Shown piece by piece: positions 25,917 to 34,811 of a stretch of DNA of 46,122 nt. Within the stretch, counting starts at the first letter, position 1, and every line of letters begins with the position of its first letter. The stretch is from Rhizobium rhizogenes NBRC 13257 (lineage in GTDB: Bacteria > Pseudomonadota > Alphaproteobacteria > Rhizobiales > Rhizobiaceae), in contig NZ_BAYX01000019.1 of NCBI RefSeq assembly GCF_000696095.1, forward strand, positions 1 to 46,122, given 5' to 3'. The position numbers and the translations under genes were made by a program. The notes below the pieces were generated by a model, which worked only from the letters and a program-made list of their open reading frames with translations, was not told where the DNA came from and searched no databases.

Positions 25917-27355
25917 GGTTTGGCCTCCTCGGTCATGGCGCTCAGCGCCGAGTTCAGGTTGCTTTCGGCATCGAGCAGGAAGTTGGCGGCAACCACCACC
26001 TGATCGCCGGCGGCGATGCCTTTGGTGATTTCCGTCTGATCCTGGCCGCGAACCCCGAGCTTGACGTCCTTCGGCTCGAACTGCCCGTCGCCCTTGTCGA
26101 TGAAGACGACCTGACGGTCGCCCGTATCGATGATGGCGCTGTTCGGGACGGCGACGACCGGATCCGGCGCGCCTGCCTCAATGCCGACGTCGGCATACAT
26201 GTTGGCCAAAAGCACCCCGTCCGGATTGGGCAGTTCGATGCGGACCTTGGTCGTCCGCGTCTGCATGTCGACCTGTGGATAGATCAGGTCGATTACGCCC
26301 TTGAATGTTTTGCCGGGAAGGCTGCGAACAGTGACGTTGACTTCGGCCCCGTTGCGGACCGAGGCGAGATCGTATTCCGGCACGTCGGCGATCACCCAGA
26401 CGTTGGAGATATCGGCGATGCGGAACAGCACGTCGCCGGGCTTGGCCATCATGCCGGTCGTCGCCATGCGTTCGAGGACGACGCCGTCGCGGGGGGCGAC
26501 ATAGCTGATGCTCGGCGGCACCTGACGGGTATTTGCAATATTGTCGATGACCTCCTGCGGTACGCCGAGGTTCTTCAGCCGCAGCGCCGATCCGGCATCG
26601 CCGTTGCCACGCGTATCGCTCCTGCCGGCGGCATATTCCGACGCCGCAGTGGCGATCTCCCTTGAATAGAAGCGGAAGAGTTTCTCGCTCTTGCTGATGT
26701 GGTCGCCCGTCGTGACGTTGGCGACGTCGTCGACGAAGGAGTCCGTTCGCATCGAGATGAGGCTGACAAGACGCTCGTCCAAGCTGACGGTGCCCGGCAC
26801 CTGGATTTTCCGGCTGATGCTTGCCATCTCGGCGGTCGCCGTCTTCACGCCCGTGCGCTGCAGCTTGCCGAGCGACACCTTGACCGTCGAGGCGTCGCCT
26901 TGATCACCCTCGTAGACCGGGATGTAGTCCATGCCCATCGAGTCCTTCTTCGGCACCTTCGAAGTGTCGGGCAGGCCCATCGGGTTGCGGTAGTAAAGCA
27001 GCTTTCCCTTCGCCGGGGCGGCGGACGACGATGTCATGGCCGTTTCCATTTCCACCGGCCTTGGTGTTGCGGCGTCGGCGAAGCTTAGATCCTCACTCGC
27101 ATGCACGGCAACGAACGGCCGGCTATCCTCGGCATTCTTCGGCGTCGCCGAGAATTGCGGAAGGCCGTCCGGATGACGGTAGTAGATGATCGCTCCGGTC
27201 GGAGCCGGCTTTGAAGCCGCGGGCGTGGCGAGCGCCGCTTCGACGACATGAAGGCCGAACCGTGCGCCAAGATTGTTCGTGCCAGCCCAATAGCCTCCCC
27301 CGCCGAGCAATATGGCGAGGGAGAGCGTGGCTGCCACACGCGATGGCGTGTTCAC
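25913..27355 (-). CDS. cusB: CusB-type periplasmic adaptor with a duplicated heavy-metal-binding segment
   Basis: The membrane-fusion protein links CusA to an outer-membrane channel. It has an N-terminal membrane anchor (LSLAILLGGGGYWAG), then two copies of a YYR-x-P segment. The first (IYYRHPDGLPQFS, about 56-68) is degenerate; the second (LYYRNPMGLPDTSKVPKKDS with MGMDYIPVY) is the standard metal-binding module. The barrel and hairpin regions follow (VPGTVSLDERLV, PRDGVVLERM, VWVIADVPEYDL, YPQVDMQTRTTKVRIEL). It overlaps both neighbours by four bases, so FixH-like, CusB and CusA are translationally coupled. No outer-membrane factor gene (cusC) is visible here. Confidence 0.92.
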   Translation of the reverse strand: MNTPSRVAATLSLAILLGGGGYWAGTNNLGARFGLHVVEAALATPAASKPAPTGAIIYYRHPDGLPQFSATPKNAEDSRPFVAVHASEDLSFADAATPRPVEMETAMTSSSAAPAKGKLLYYRNPMGLPDTSKVPKKDSMGMDYIPVYEGDQGDASTVKVSLGKLQRTGVKTATAEMASISRKIQVPGTVSLDERLVSLISMRTDSFVDDVANVTTGDHISKSEKLFRFYSREIATAASEYAAGRSDTRGNGDAGSALRLKNLGVPQEVIDNIANTRQVPPSISYVAPRDGVVLERMATTGMMAKPGDVLFRIADISNVWVIADVPEYDLASVRNGAEVNVTVRSLPGKTFKGVIDLIYPQVDMQTRTTKVRIELPNPDGVLLANMYADVGIEAGAPDPVVAVPNSAIIDTGDRQVVFIDKGDGQFEPKDVKLGVRGQDQTEITKGIAAGDQVVVAANFLLDAESNLNSALSAMTEEAKP

Positions 27356-27771
27356 GGAGCCGCCTTCAGGACAAGTTCGCCCTGGACGGTGTCCGGCTCG
27401 CCCTGGACCTTAGCGGCAAGCTTGAAGCGCCAGCCGCCCGCCATGGTGAAGTCGGTCTTGAAGGCGTAGACGCCGGGTTCCGTCGAGGTTGCCGCCTCCA
27501 CCGGGGTGGTCATCATCTCCATGCCCTCCGGCGCCATGTCCATGCGGGTGGTGAAGATGACGGCGTCGGCGACGGGCTTGCCTGTCCGCTTGTCGACCAG
27601 GCGGATGGAGACCAGTGATCCCTGACCTTGTTTCACGTCGGTCGAGACAGGCTGGAATTCGTAGTCCTGGGAGGCTGCAAGGGTCACGGTGGCGGAGCCG
27701 GCAACCAGCACGCCGGCGAGGAGCATCGCTCCTGCTGAAAAGGAAGTGTTGTTCATGATTTCCGATCTCAT
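27352..27771 (-). CDS. FixH/YtkA-like secreted protein of the copper operon
   Basis: From ATG 27771, which has AAGGAGA ten bases upstream, this encodes about 139 residues with a signal peptide (MLLAGVLVAGSATVTLAAS) and one immunoglobulin-like domain: VSIRLVDKRTGKPVADAVIF, a Met-rich MDMAPEGMEMM and GVYAFKTDFTMAGGW. FixH/YtkA-like domains occur next to copper-handling genes. The Met cluster suggests a metal-binding periplasmic helper. It overlaps the CusB start by four bases. An upstream ATG at 27819 lacks a ribosome binding site. Confidence 0.8.
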   Translation of the reverse strand: MRSEIMNNTSFSAGAMLLAGVLVAGSATVTLAASQDYEFQPVSTDVKQGQGSLVSIRLVDKRTGKPVADAVIFTTRMDMAPEGMEMMTTPVEAATSTEPGVYAFKTDFTMAGGWRFKLAAKVQGEPDTVQGELVLKAAP

Positions 27772-27885
27772 CGGGACGGATCTCCTTGATCGCGTCCTCG
27801 GGTCAAGTTTGATGGCCATCGGATCAGCGCAGACGCAGTCAAGCGCGTGGCGCGAACCTTAGGCATGTTCAAAAATGGCTTGAGA

Positions 27886-28275
27886 TCAGGCTTTCGGAGG
27901 TCTGATCGGCGGAGCGACCAGAACCGATGCCAACTGCGCGTGCCGCATCAGGTTGAAACGGTGAGATGTCCAGGGGACATTGACGGACCAGCTATGGCCG
28001 CTCGGCATCTGCGCAAAAATAGCTGACGCGCAGATTAGCGCCAGGGGGCAGTTCTTGCCACAATCGGACTTCTGAGATTGCTGCTCCGGACAGCCGGGCA
28101 TTGCCTGCGGCATGTCCATGTTCATGCCCGGCATTTCGCCCATTGCCGTGCCCCCCGAAGACGCCATCGCAATTTCCGCCATTCCAATGCTCACGGGACC
28201 AAGGACGATCCCGAGCATTGCGAAGACGCAAAGCAGACGTTGAATGGCGGCGACGAATTTCATAACTATAATCAT
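27886..28275 (-). CDS. Secreted Met/Cys-rich protein, copper-associated
   Basis: This 129-residue protein has an N-terminal signal segment (AIQRLLCVFAMLGIVLG) and a His-free metal-type stretch, GEMPGMNMDMPQAMPGCPEQ, followed by DCGKNCPLALICAS with three cysteines. Small proteins of this kind (DUF2946-like) are found beside Cus-type pumps and may bind Cu(I). It is the first gene of the minus-strand operon, with about 115 bp to the FixH-like gene. Two ATGs (28275 and 28263) could serve as start; neither has a strong ribosome binding site. Confidence 0.6.
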   Translation of the reverse strand: MIIVMKFVAAIQRLLCVFAMLGIVLGPVSIGMAEIAMASSGGTAMGEMPGMNMDMPQAMPGCPEQQSQKSDCGKNCPLALICASAIFAQMPSGHSWSVNVPWTSHRFNLMRHAQLASVLVAPPIRPPKA

Positions 28276-28950
28276 GGCATGCGGTTTACAATAACGGAAG
28301 CGGGCTCACGGAGATGTGTATCTTTGCTGTGTCTTTCATCAATATCGTCACTCGGACCCATGTTACTGCCAACAGGACAGCATCTTGGTTTGCCGAGTCT
28401 GAAGACTGATCTGTGCCAATCAGTTTTCCGATCCGTCTAGTTGTCGCTCTCAGTTCCGAAATCCGAACGCCAAGATTTCATGCACTGGTTGGGTTTAGCC
28501 GTCACCATCGGCCTCGGTTTCAGCCATTGATTTTACTTTCGGATTAGAATTGCAAAAGCAGTCGAGAGCCTTGGATGATGGCGAATGTCTGTGGGGCGGT
28601 GGTTACTTGTGCGACGCATCGCACGCAAGGTGAATTGTGTTTTCGTATTTTCGTCGATAGGCCGAAACCCTACCCGTCGCGCGTTTTGGCGCTTGGGTGA
28701 CGTATCCGATTTTCAACTAAGTGCTGCAATTGCAATCGGTAACTGAAATCGAGAGCAGTGCCCCCAAAATCAGCCCCTTTTACGGCGAGATTTCCAGATT
28801 TTCTACTCATTAACCATATGAATTAACGCTATTCTTTGTTCTATTTGAACCAAAATATCTAATTATTTCCGTTATGCATACAGCATTTAGATGCGAGTCA
28901 TGCTATCGATAAGTATCAAGTATCGATAGTGATGGTTTTGGGACCGAAAA
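28276..28950. other. Intergenic stretch upstream of the copper operon and the integrase remnant
   Basis: No protein-coding gene is supported in this 675-bp stretch. The part nearest the copper operon must contain its promoter, but I could not identify a convincing CueR-type operator. From about 28800 the sequence becomes AT-rich and ends in the ATCGAT-type inverted repeat at 28903-28929. Confidence 0.5.
28903..28929. promoter_or_regulatory. Perfect 9-bp inverted repeat with 9-bp spacer
   Basis: CTATCGATA and TATCGATAG flank a 9-bp centre, about 30 bp before the start of homology with the tyrosine integrase. TATCGATA also appears singly at 34723-34730, just after another remnant of the same integrase. 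It may be a recombination core site or an operator. Confidence 0.5.
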
Positions 28951-29658
28951 TCCGGTAAAGTCGGGGCAAATCACAGCCCGCGAGCCGCTCACGCCAAAGC
29001 CCAAAGCCTTCCCCTCTCCTGTTGATCCGGTGCATCGCCGCGCCGAAGAACTCGATGCGCTCGATGCCATCCTACCTTTTGATCGCCGCGACCAGTTGGC
29101 CGCACTGCTGACGGACGACGAAGTCGCCACCTTAAAACATCTGGAGCAGCAAGGCATGGGCGACAACACCTTGCGGGCGCTGGCCTCCGACCTCGGCTAT
29201 CTCGAGGCCTGGTGCGAGTTCGCGACCGGCGCTCCCCTCTCCTGCCGTGTCTGACCATCAATCTCGGTCGCACCAAGACGACGACAGCTGAAGACAAGGC
29301 GCATGCCATTCTGATCGGCCGTCCGGTCGAGGCCTTAAAACAATGGATTGAGGAAGCAGAAATCGAGACCGGGGCCATCTTCCGTCGTATCGACCAGTGG
29401 GGCAATATCGATCGGCGGGCACTGACACCGCAATCGGTCAATTTGATCCTGAAGGCGCGTTGCAAGCATGCTGGTCTCGATCCGGAGCTATTTTCAGCGC
29501 ACGGGCTGCGATCGGGCTACCTTACCGAGGCGGCCAACCGCAGTATCCCCCTGCAAGAGGCCATGCAGCAATCACTGCATAAGTCGGTGACGCAGGCGGC
29601 AAGCTATTACAACAACGCCGAGCGCAAGCAGGGGCAGGCGGCACGATTGATCGTGTGA
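28951..29658 (+). pseudogene. Tyrosine integrase with internal deletion
   Basis: This is a decayed second copy of the intact integrase at 35467-36633. The N-terminal part reads HRRAEELDALDAILPFDRRD through TLRALASDLGYLEAW to FATGAPL. It then jumps at about 29235 to the C-terminal part (PCLTINLGRTKTTT, SAHGLRSGYLTEAANR, SVTQAASYYNNAER), losing the region with the first catalytic Arg and shifting frame. The junction falls in a CTCCCCT-rich stretch that exists twice in the intact copy, so slippage or recombination between short repeats explains the loss. The C-terminal frame (29212-29658) remains open but cannot be a working recombinase. Confidence 0.85.
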
Positions 29659-29781
29659 GCCTTAGCATCGACGATTACTTGTAGTTCTACACGACACTAT
29701 CGGCGCTGCGCTCCCTTGCGGAACAAAGCAGAACATGGCGTTCTGTGCCTGCTTATTCGGAAGCACAGGAGGATGGTTGCT

Positions 29782-30900
29782 ATGAAGACGCAGATCGACG
29801 CGGTTATCGAGAGGGCCATCATGGCCGGCAAAATCGTCGGCACCGTCGTGATCGTCATCAAAGACGGAGAGACCGTCTATAGCCGCGCTGCTGGTTATGC
29901 TGATCGCGAAATCGGAAAACCCACTGAAACGCGGACCATCTTCCGCCTCGCTTCTGTGACTAAACCGCTCGTCGCAGTGACGGCACTGGCTCTTGTCGAC
30001 AAGGGCAGGCTGTCGCTTAGCGACCTCGCACGAGATTATCTCCCCTATTTTCGGCCGAAACGGCCGGACGGGGAAGTCGCGGATATCACCATCCACCACC
30101 TTCTGACGCATACGGCAGGTTTGAGTTATGGCGCAGATCCGAAAACCACACCACCAGAGCAGATGTTCAATGCCGGCCTTTCCGACACAGATCTCGATTT
30201 CGAGGTGAACTTCAGCCGACTGTCTTCCTTTCCGCTTTTGGCCATACCGGGCACGCTTTGGTCTTACTCGATCGCCATCGATGTCCTTGGAGCCGTTATC
30301 GCCCAGATCGAAGCTTGCAGCCTGGATGAAGCGGTGCGTCGTCATGTGACCGAGCCGCTAGGGATGAACGACACCGGTTTCTCGGTCAGTGATCCGGAGC
30401 GGCTTGCCACACCCTATTCCGATGCCCGTCCGGCAGCCGTCAGAATGGGTGATCGTCATCTGGTTCCGGATAATGACGGCAACCTGCTGACGTTTGCACC
30501 GACCCGGCTGTTCAACCCAAAAGCCTTCCAGTCCGGTGGTGCTGGCATGGTGGGCACTGCCCCGGACTTAATTGCCCTTCTCGAAGCAGTTCGTCGCGGC
30601 GGCGCACCCGTCTTGAAAGGCGAAACGGCAAAAGCAGCGCTTTTCAACCAGATCGGCGACATCCCACGCCCAGGCAAGCCAGGGCAAGGATTCTCGTTCT
30701 TGGGCGCAGTGATTCAGGATCCGGTTTTGGCAGAGGTTCCGATGTCTAAGGGATCGATAACGTGGGGAGGAGTTTATGGGCACAATTGGTTTATCGATCC
30801 CGTGGAAGGGATTTCCGCCGCGATCATGTCCAACACGGCGGTCGAAGGCTGCTTAGGCACCTATCCGCGAGATATCGCTCGGTCGATCTACGACGCTTGA
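29782..30900 (+). CDS. Serine hydrolase, beta-lactamase class C/esterase family
   Basis: Of the two nearby ATGs, 29782 is preferred because AGGAGG lies about nine bases upstream. The 372-residue protein has the serine motif SVTK (58-61), HHLLTHTAGLSYG as the characteristic loop, LWSYS with Tyr where the YxN motif is expected, and GHNWFIDP near the C-terminus. This fits family VIII carboxylesterases and D-aminopeptidase-like enzymes better than true beta-lactamases. No signal peptide is seen, so it is probably cytoplasmic. The substrate is unknown. It lies between two recombinase genes and seems to be cargo of this mobile region. Confidence 0.82.
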   Translation: MKTQIDAVIERAIMAGKIVGTVVIVIKDGETVYSRAAGYADREIGKPTETRTIFRLASVTKPLVAVTALALVDKGRLSLSDLARDYLPYFRPKRPDGEVADITIHHLLTHTAGLSYGADPKTTPPEQMFNAGLSDTDLDFEVNFSRLSSFPLLAIPGTLWSYSIAIDVLGAVIAQIEACSLDEAVRRHVTEPLGMNDTGFSVSDPERLATPYSDARPAAVRMGDRHLVPDNDGNLLTFAPTRLFNPKAFQSGGAGMVGTAPDLIALLEAVRRGGAPVLKGETAKAALFNQIGDIPRPGKPGQGFSFLGAVIQDPVLAEVPMSKGSITWGGVYGHNWFIDPVEGISAAIMSNTAVEGCLGTYPRDIARSIYDA

Positions 30901-31142
30901 CGCCTGTTGCGAGAAAGAGTGCAGCGGCTTTGCTAGAACGATGCGGCCCCATGGTTGTTGTGACGCAATACGAATCTCACCCTATTTGTCGCCGCGCATT
31001 CGGCAGTCGCATTGTGCCAGCCCACATCCTCGTCAGAAACCGCGCTCTGTTGCCCCAATTCTTGTTTAGATACGCCTGCAAAGGGTCATTTTCTCACGCA
31101 TTCCTTATCTGTACAAAGCACCTGAAAACGCGCGAGAAAACC

Positions 31143-32060
31143 ATGGCAAAACGGCAAGTCGTCAATCCATCGCCGGCCCCCAAACGTCTTATCGGCTATG
31201 CACGCGTCTCGACCGACGATCAGGTCCATGACGCGCAGATGGACGAGTTGCGCGCCGCCGGCTGCGAGCGGATTTTCCAAGAGCACGGATCTGGTGCATC
31301 ACGTGCCCGACCAGTTCTGACACGACTGCTCGGCGAGCTCGCTGCCGGCGACGTTCTGGTCGTTGTCCGGCTGGATCGCCTCGCCCGGTCTGTCAGCCAT
31401 CTGCTACAGGTGATCGAGGACCTTGAAGACCGTGGCATCCATTTCAGGTCGATCCGCGATCCGATCGATACGTCGACGCCGCAAGGCATGTTTTCTCTCC
31501 AGGTCCTTGGTGCCGTCGCGCAGCTCGAACGAGCGCTGATCTCTGAGCGAACCAAGGCAGGCATTAAGGCGGCAAAAGCCCGCGGCAAGCTGCCAGGCAA
31601 TCCTGGCCTTCGGGAGAGGCGACCGGAAGCGATCAAGGCAGTGTCGAGGGCCCGGGAAAAAATCTATCTCGATGAGCTGATCTCCTCCGCGCAAACTTGG
31701 CTTCCGACCGTTCGGCAACTTCGCCCAAAACATAGCTGGGACAATGTCGTGCGGGTCCTCAATCGCCGAGGCCATGACTGGACGGTGGAAAGGCTACGTC
31801 GCGCCGTGCATCGCATGGTCCGCGAAAAGCTGGCAGATCCCGAGCTATTGGTTCGCTCTCCGCGCCGCGTGCCAGAAGATCACCTGATGAAGCTCGTCGC
31901 GGCGATCGCAATTGCCGATCCCGGCCTGTCGCTGCGCGACATTGCCAGCCAGCTTGATCAGATGGGAGAGCGACCGGCGCGCGGCGGACGCAAATGGCAG
32001 CCATCGTCCGTTCGTAACCTGCTGGACGAGGCGCATCGGTTCGGCCTCATCCGTCATTGA
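31143..32060 (+). CDS. Serine recombinase/resolvase (invertase family)
   Basis: The longer frame opens at 30762, but homology begins at ATG 31143, giving 305 residues. The catalytic domain holds LIGYARVSTDDQ (Ser23 as nucleophile), LVVVRLDRLARS, GIHFRSIRDPIDTSTPQG and AQLERALISERTKAGIKAAKARG. After it come two C-terminal DNA-binding regions, a resolvase-type helix-turn-helix plus an extra segment (LSLRDIASQL...WQPSSVRNLLDEA), longer than Tn3 resolvases (about 185 residues). It probably resolves cointegrates or integrates a small element. A short decayed copy of its middle part is found at 37936-37962, after the Fic gene. Confidence 0.88.
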   Translation: MAKRQVVNPSPAPKRLIGYARVSTDDQVHDAQMDELRAAGCERIFQEHGSGASRARPVLTRLLGELAAGDVLVVVRLDRLARSVSHLLQVIEDLEDRGIHFRSIRDPIDTSTPQGMFSLQVLGAVAQLERALISERTKAGIKAAKARGKLPGNPGLRERRPEAIKAVSRAREKIYLDELISSAQTWLPTVRQLRPKHSWDNVVRVLNRRGHDWTVERLRRAVHRMVREKLADPELLVRSPRRVPEDHLMKLVAAIAIADPGLSLRDIASQLDQMGERPARGGRKWQPSSVRNLLDEAHRFGLIRH

Positions 32061-32231
32061 GGGCACGGAGCATCTACCTCCCGATTGCGCGATTTCTCAC
32101 AGCGTCCAGTTTTCAGGTAACGATAAAACTAGAACCGGTCTGAAAATGCCACCGGTGCTAAACAACAAGCAGAGGATCGATTATGTCCGCTCCGTTTATC
32201 TGCTCTGTCGTCGAACATGAGTGGCGCATGC

Positions 32232-32870
32232 TCAATGCCCTCCCGACCTTAAGAGCAAGCCATTCAATACTGTCTCGGCATGCTGGGTGGCCAGCATGTC
32301 GAGGTTGGGGGCATGCAGGCTGTCCGATCCGAACACCTCCTGGAATAGCACGCCCAGCACCATGGGCCCCACGATCGATATGGCGAACAACCCTGGATCG
32401 CCCGCGCGCACTTCTCCCCGGTCCTGTGCGGCTGAGACCAGCTCCGTCAATCGTCCGAGGATGCGAGCCACGACCTCGTCGTGCCAGATCCGCGCCAGAT
32501 CGGGAAAAGCCCGGCTTTCCGCAAGAACCATGCGCACGATACCAGGGACGCGCCCGTCACCCATCCGGCCGGCCGCCCGTTTCAGCAGCACTGGCACTAG
32601 ATCCACGATGGAGCCATTGAACGCGGCCGAACTCTGTTCGACCGCCTCCAGATTGGCTGTCAGCGCCTCACGCGCCGTGGCGCGAAACAAGTCTTCCTTG
32701 GTCTCGAAATAGAGATACAGCGTCCCCTTGGCGACGCCCGCGCGTTTGGCGACGTCGGTCAGCTTAGCGCCGGCGAAGCCGTGTTCAACGAACACGTCCA
32801 TGGCGGCGTTGATGATCTCCGCCGGACGGGCATCTTTCCGGCGGCGCCTCTTAGCTGTCGTGTCTGTCAT
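32232..32870 (-). CDS. TetR-family transcriptional repressor
   Basis: The 212-residue protein opens with a TetR helix-turn-helix (IINAAMDVFVEHGFAGAKL, then RAGVAKGTLYLYFETKEDL) and a ligand-binding C-terminal domain. It starts 22 bp after the flavin monooxygenase stop on the same strand and is surely co-transcribed with it. A perfect 12-bp inverted repeat before the monooxygenase gene is the likely operator, so the pair should be induced by the monooxygenase substrate. Confidence 0.9.
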   Translation of the reverse strand: MTDTTAKRRRRKDARPAEIINAAMDVFVEHGFAGAKLTDVAKRAGVAKGTLYLYFETKEDLFRATAREALTANLEAVEQSSAAFNGSIVDLVPVLLKRAAGRMGDGRVPGIVRMVLAESRAFPDLARIWHDEVVARILGRLTELVSAAQDRGEVRAGDPGLFAISIVGPMVLGVLFQEVFGSDSLHAPNLDMLATQHAETVLNGLLLRSGGH

Positions 32871-32892
32871 GTGCTTTTTCTAACTTGGGAGC

Positions 32893-34419
32893 CTAAGCCT
32901 TCAGGATAATACCCCGATCAAGCAGGTACTTGTCGAGTGTGGCCGCCGATTGCTGAGGGTCTGCGATGGCCACGTAGGTATCGGGGCGTAGCAGATAGGC
33001 CGCGTTGTGCGCCAGCCTCGCCTTTTTGTGCTCTGGCTGCCAGCTGAAGACGTGAAGCGGAATGCCCTTGTCTTGGCACCAACTGCTAAGATCGGCCTGG
33101 GCTTCGCCATACACATGCACCTGCCAGCCGATCGCCGTCAGTGGCGCGAAGTTATCGGCACCTGCAGCAGGCGCCCATGGCAGGCGATCACCGCCCTGCA
33201 CGCTGCCAGCCTTGCCCGCGCTGAGTGGACTGTCGTCATAGCTGAGGGTCGTCTGGGAGACGATCCGGAACATATACTCGCGCACATTTTCGCTGCGATA
33301 GGCGACACTGATAAAAGTCGGTGCGATGCGCGTTCGCACGAACTCCGCAAAGCCGCCTTCGGCGGTTGCGAAGGTGAACAGCTTGTCGGTGGTTTCGACG
33401 AGCTTGCGAGCGAACGCCTGGCGCTCCGCCGCATAACTGTCGAGCAGGCTGTCGGGCGCCTGACCCTTGACCACGGCCGTGAGCTTCCAAGCCAGATTGA
33501 TAGCGTCGAGGATCCCAGTGTTCATTCCCTGGCCACCGGCCGGGCTGTGGACATGGGCGGCGTCGCCTAGCAGAAACACCCGCCCGCGTCGGAACTGGTC
33601 CGTGACGCGGTGGTGGACGCGGTACGTCGAGAACCAGTTGACCTTGTCCACCGTGACATTGAGGCCTCGAATGGCCTCTTGGCCCACATCTTCGAAGCTC
33701 AGGGTTTCGGGGTGTTCGGCGCGCTCACCGCGCACGGTTCCGATCAAACGGTACTGGTTAGTCTCGCCGTAAGGCATGACCAGCACAAAATCAGACTTAT
33801 CCAGAGCCACATGGGCCTCGCCCGCAGGGTTCACACCGCTTGCCACAACGTCCGCGACGTAAAACAGCTGCTTATAGGTACCGCCCTCGAACCCACCGCC
33901 GATCTGGTGGCGGACGGGGGAGCGTGCCCCGTCGCAGCCAGCGAGGTAGGCAGCCGAAAAGGTTTCTTCATCCCCATCACGATGCCTCAGGATAGCGGTG
34001 ACCTGGTCGCCCTTGTCTTCAAACGACAGCAATTCGGTCTGGCGCTCGACCTCGATCCCGAGGGCGCTAAGCCGCTCGACCAGCAGCCGTTCATGCCGGT
34101 CTTGGGGAAACACCAACACGAACGGGTAAGGCGAGATCTCTTCGCCCGCGTCAGCCAACTGGACCTGCGCCTGCCGCTTACCGCGAGCCCACATGTTCAT
34201 TGCCGGGGTCTTGTAGCCCGCCTTAACGACGGCATCCGCCATGTCGATCTGGCGGTAGAATTCCAAGGTACGAGCCTGGACAGCCATGGCACGCGAGGTT
34301 TCGCCCGGGCCGCTGCTTTTATCGATGATCCGAATTTTAAGGCCCTGCTTCGTGAGCCAGAGCGCCAGGGCCAGGCCGGTCGGGCCCGCCCCGACGATGA
34401 GAACGTCTGTGGTTGTCAT
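32893..34419 (-). CDS. FAD-dependent aromatic monooxygenase (PheA/TfdB type)
   Basis: This 508-residue flavoprotein has the FAD dinucleotide-binding VLIVGAGPTGLALALWL (6-22), the DG motif GCDGARSPVR (161-170) and the GD motif LLGDAAHVHSPAGGQGMNTG (284-302), followed by a C-terminal thioredoxin-like domain typical of phenol and pentachlorophenol hydroxylases. Such enzymes use NAD(P)H and oxygen to hydroxylate aromatic compounds, and some relatives degrade antibiotics such as rifampicin or tetracycline. The ATG at 34419 has AAGGAGAA just upstream, overlapping the operator-like palindrome. The substrate cannot be told from sequence. Confidence 0.88.
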   Translation of the reverse strand: MTTTDVLIVGAGPTGLALALWLTKQGLKIRIIDKSSGPGETSRAMAVQARTLEFYRQIDMADAVVKAGYKTPAMNMWARGKRQAQVQLADAGEEISPYPFVLVFPQDRHERLLVERLSALGIEVERQTELLSFEDKGDQVTAILRHRDGDEETFSAAYLAGCDGARSPVRHQIGGGFEGGTYKQLFYVADVVASGVNPAGEAHVALDKSDFVLVMPYGETNQYRLIGTVRGERAEHPETLSFEDVGQEAIRGLNVTVDKVNWFSTYRVHHRVTDQFRRGRVFLLGDAAHVHSPAGGQGMNTGILDAINLAWKLTAVVKGQAPDSLLDSYAAERQAFARKLVETTDKLFTFATAEGGFAEFVRTRIAPTFISVAYRSENVREYMFRIVSQTTLSYDDSPLSAGKAGSVQGGDRLPWAPAAGADNFAPLTAIGWQVHVYGEAQADLSSWCQDKGIPLHVFSWQPEHKKARLAHNAAYLLRPDTYVAIADPQQSAATLDKYLLDRGIILKA

Positions 34420-34427
34420 AGTTTTCT

Positions 34428-34457
34428 CCTTTTAATGACTTTTAGGTCATTAAAAGG
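34428..34457. promoter_or_regulatory. Perfect 12-bp palindrome, likely TetR operator
   Basis: CCTTTTAATGAC and GTCATTAAAAGG are perfect inverted arms with a 6-bp centre. The site overlaps the ribosome binding site of the monooxygenase gene, 9 bp before its start, so a bound repressor would block both genes of the operon. Confidence 0.75.
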
Positions 34458-34618
34458 TCAGTCCAGCCAAAAGTCAATGTCGCAGGTCAGCGCCAGATGC
34501 TGCCCGACTGCGGGAAGTTAGGCATTTCCGGCGGACTAAGCAGATTCCAACGATCTCGGCAGGCAAAAAGTGTTATGGATGCGAAGAAATGGAGTCCGCT
34601 TGTTAAGGCCGTTCGACA

Positions 34619-34720
34619 CCAGTAAAGTCGTGGCCAAATAGCCCGCGAGCCGCCCATTCTAGAGCCCAAACCGCTGCCCTCCCCACCGATCCAGTGCTGC
34701 GCCGCTCGGATGAGTTATTT
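34619..34720 (+). pseudogene. 5' remnant of a third tyrosine-integrase copy
   Basis: Bases from AGTAAAGTCG to about 34717 match 28955-29060 (the start of the deleted integrase) at many positions, including AGCCCGCGAGCCGC, and translate to TDPVLRRSDEL, the counterpart of VDPVHRRAEEL. Homology stops before the catalytic part and is followed by GGTATCGATAG. Confidence 0.65.
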
Positions 34721-34811
34721 AGGTATCGATAGTTAGCCATCTGCTAGGGCTTTTCTTGCCATCTCGGGCCGGAATCGCTATATTTGACCGGATCTCGATA
34801 GAGGAAAGCCG

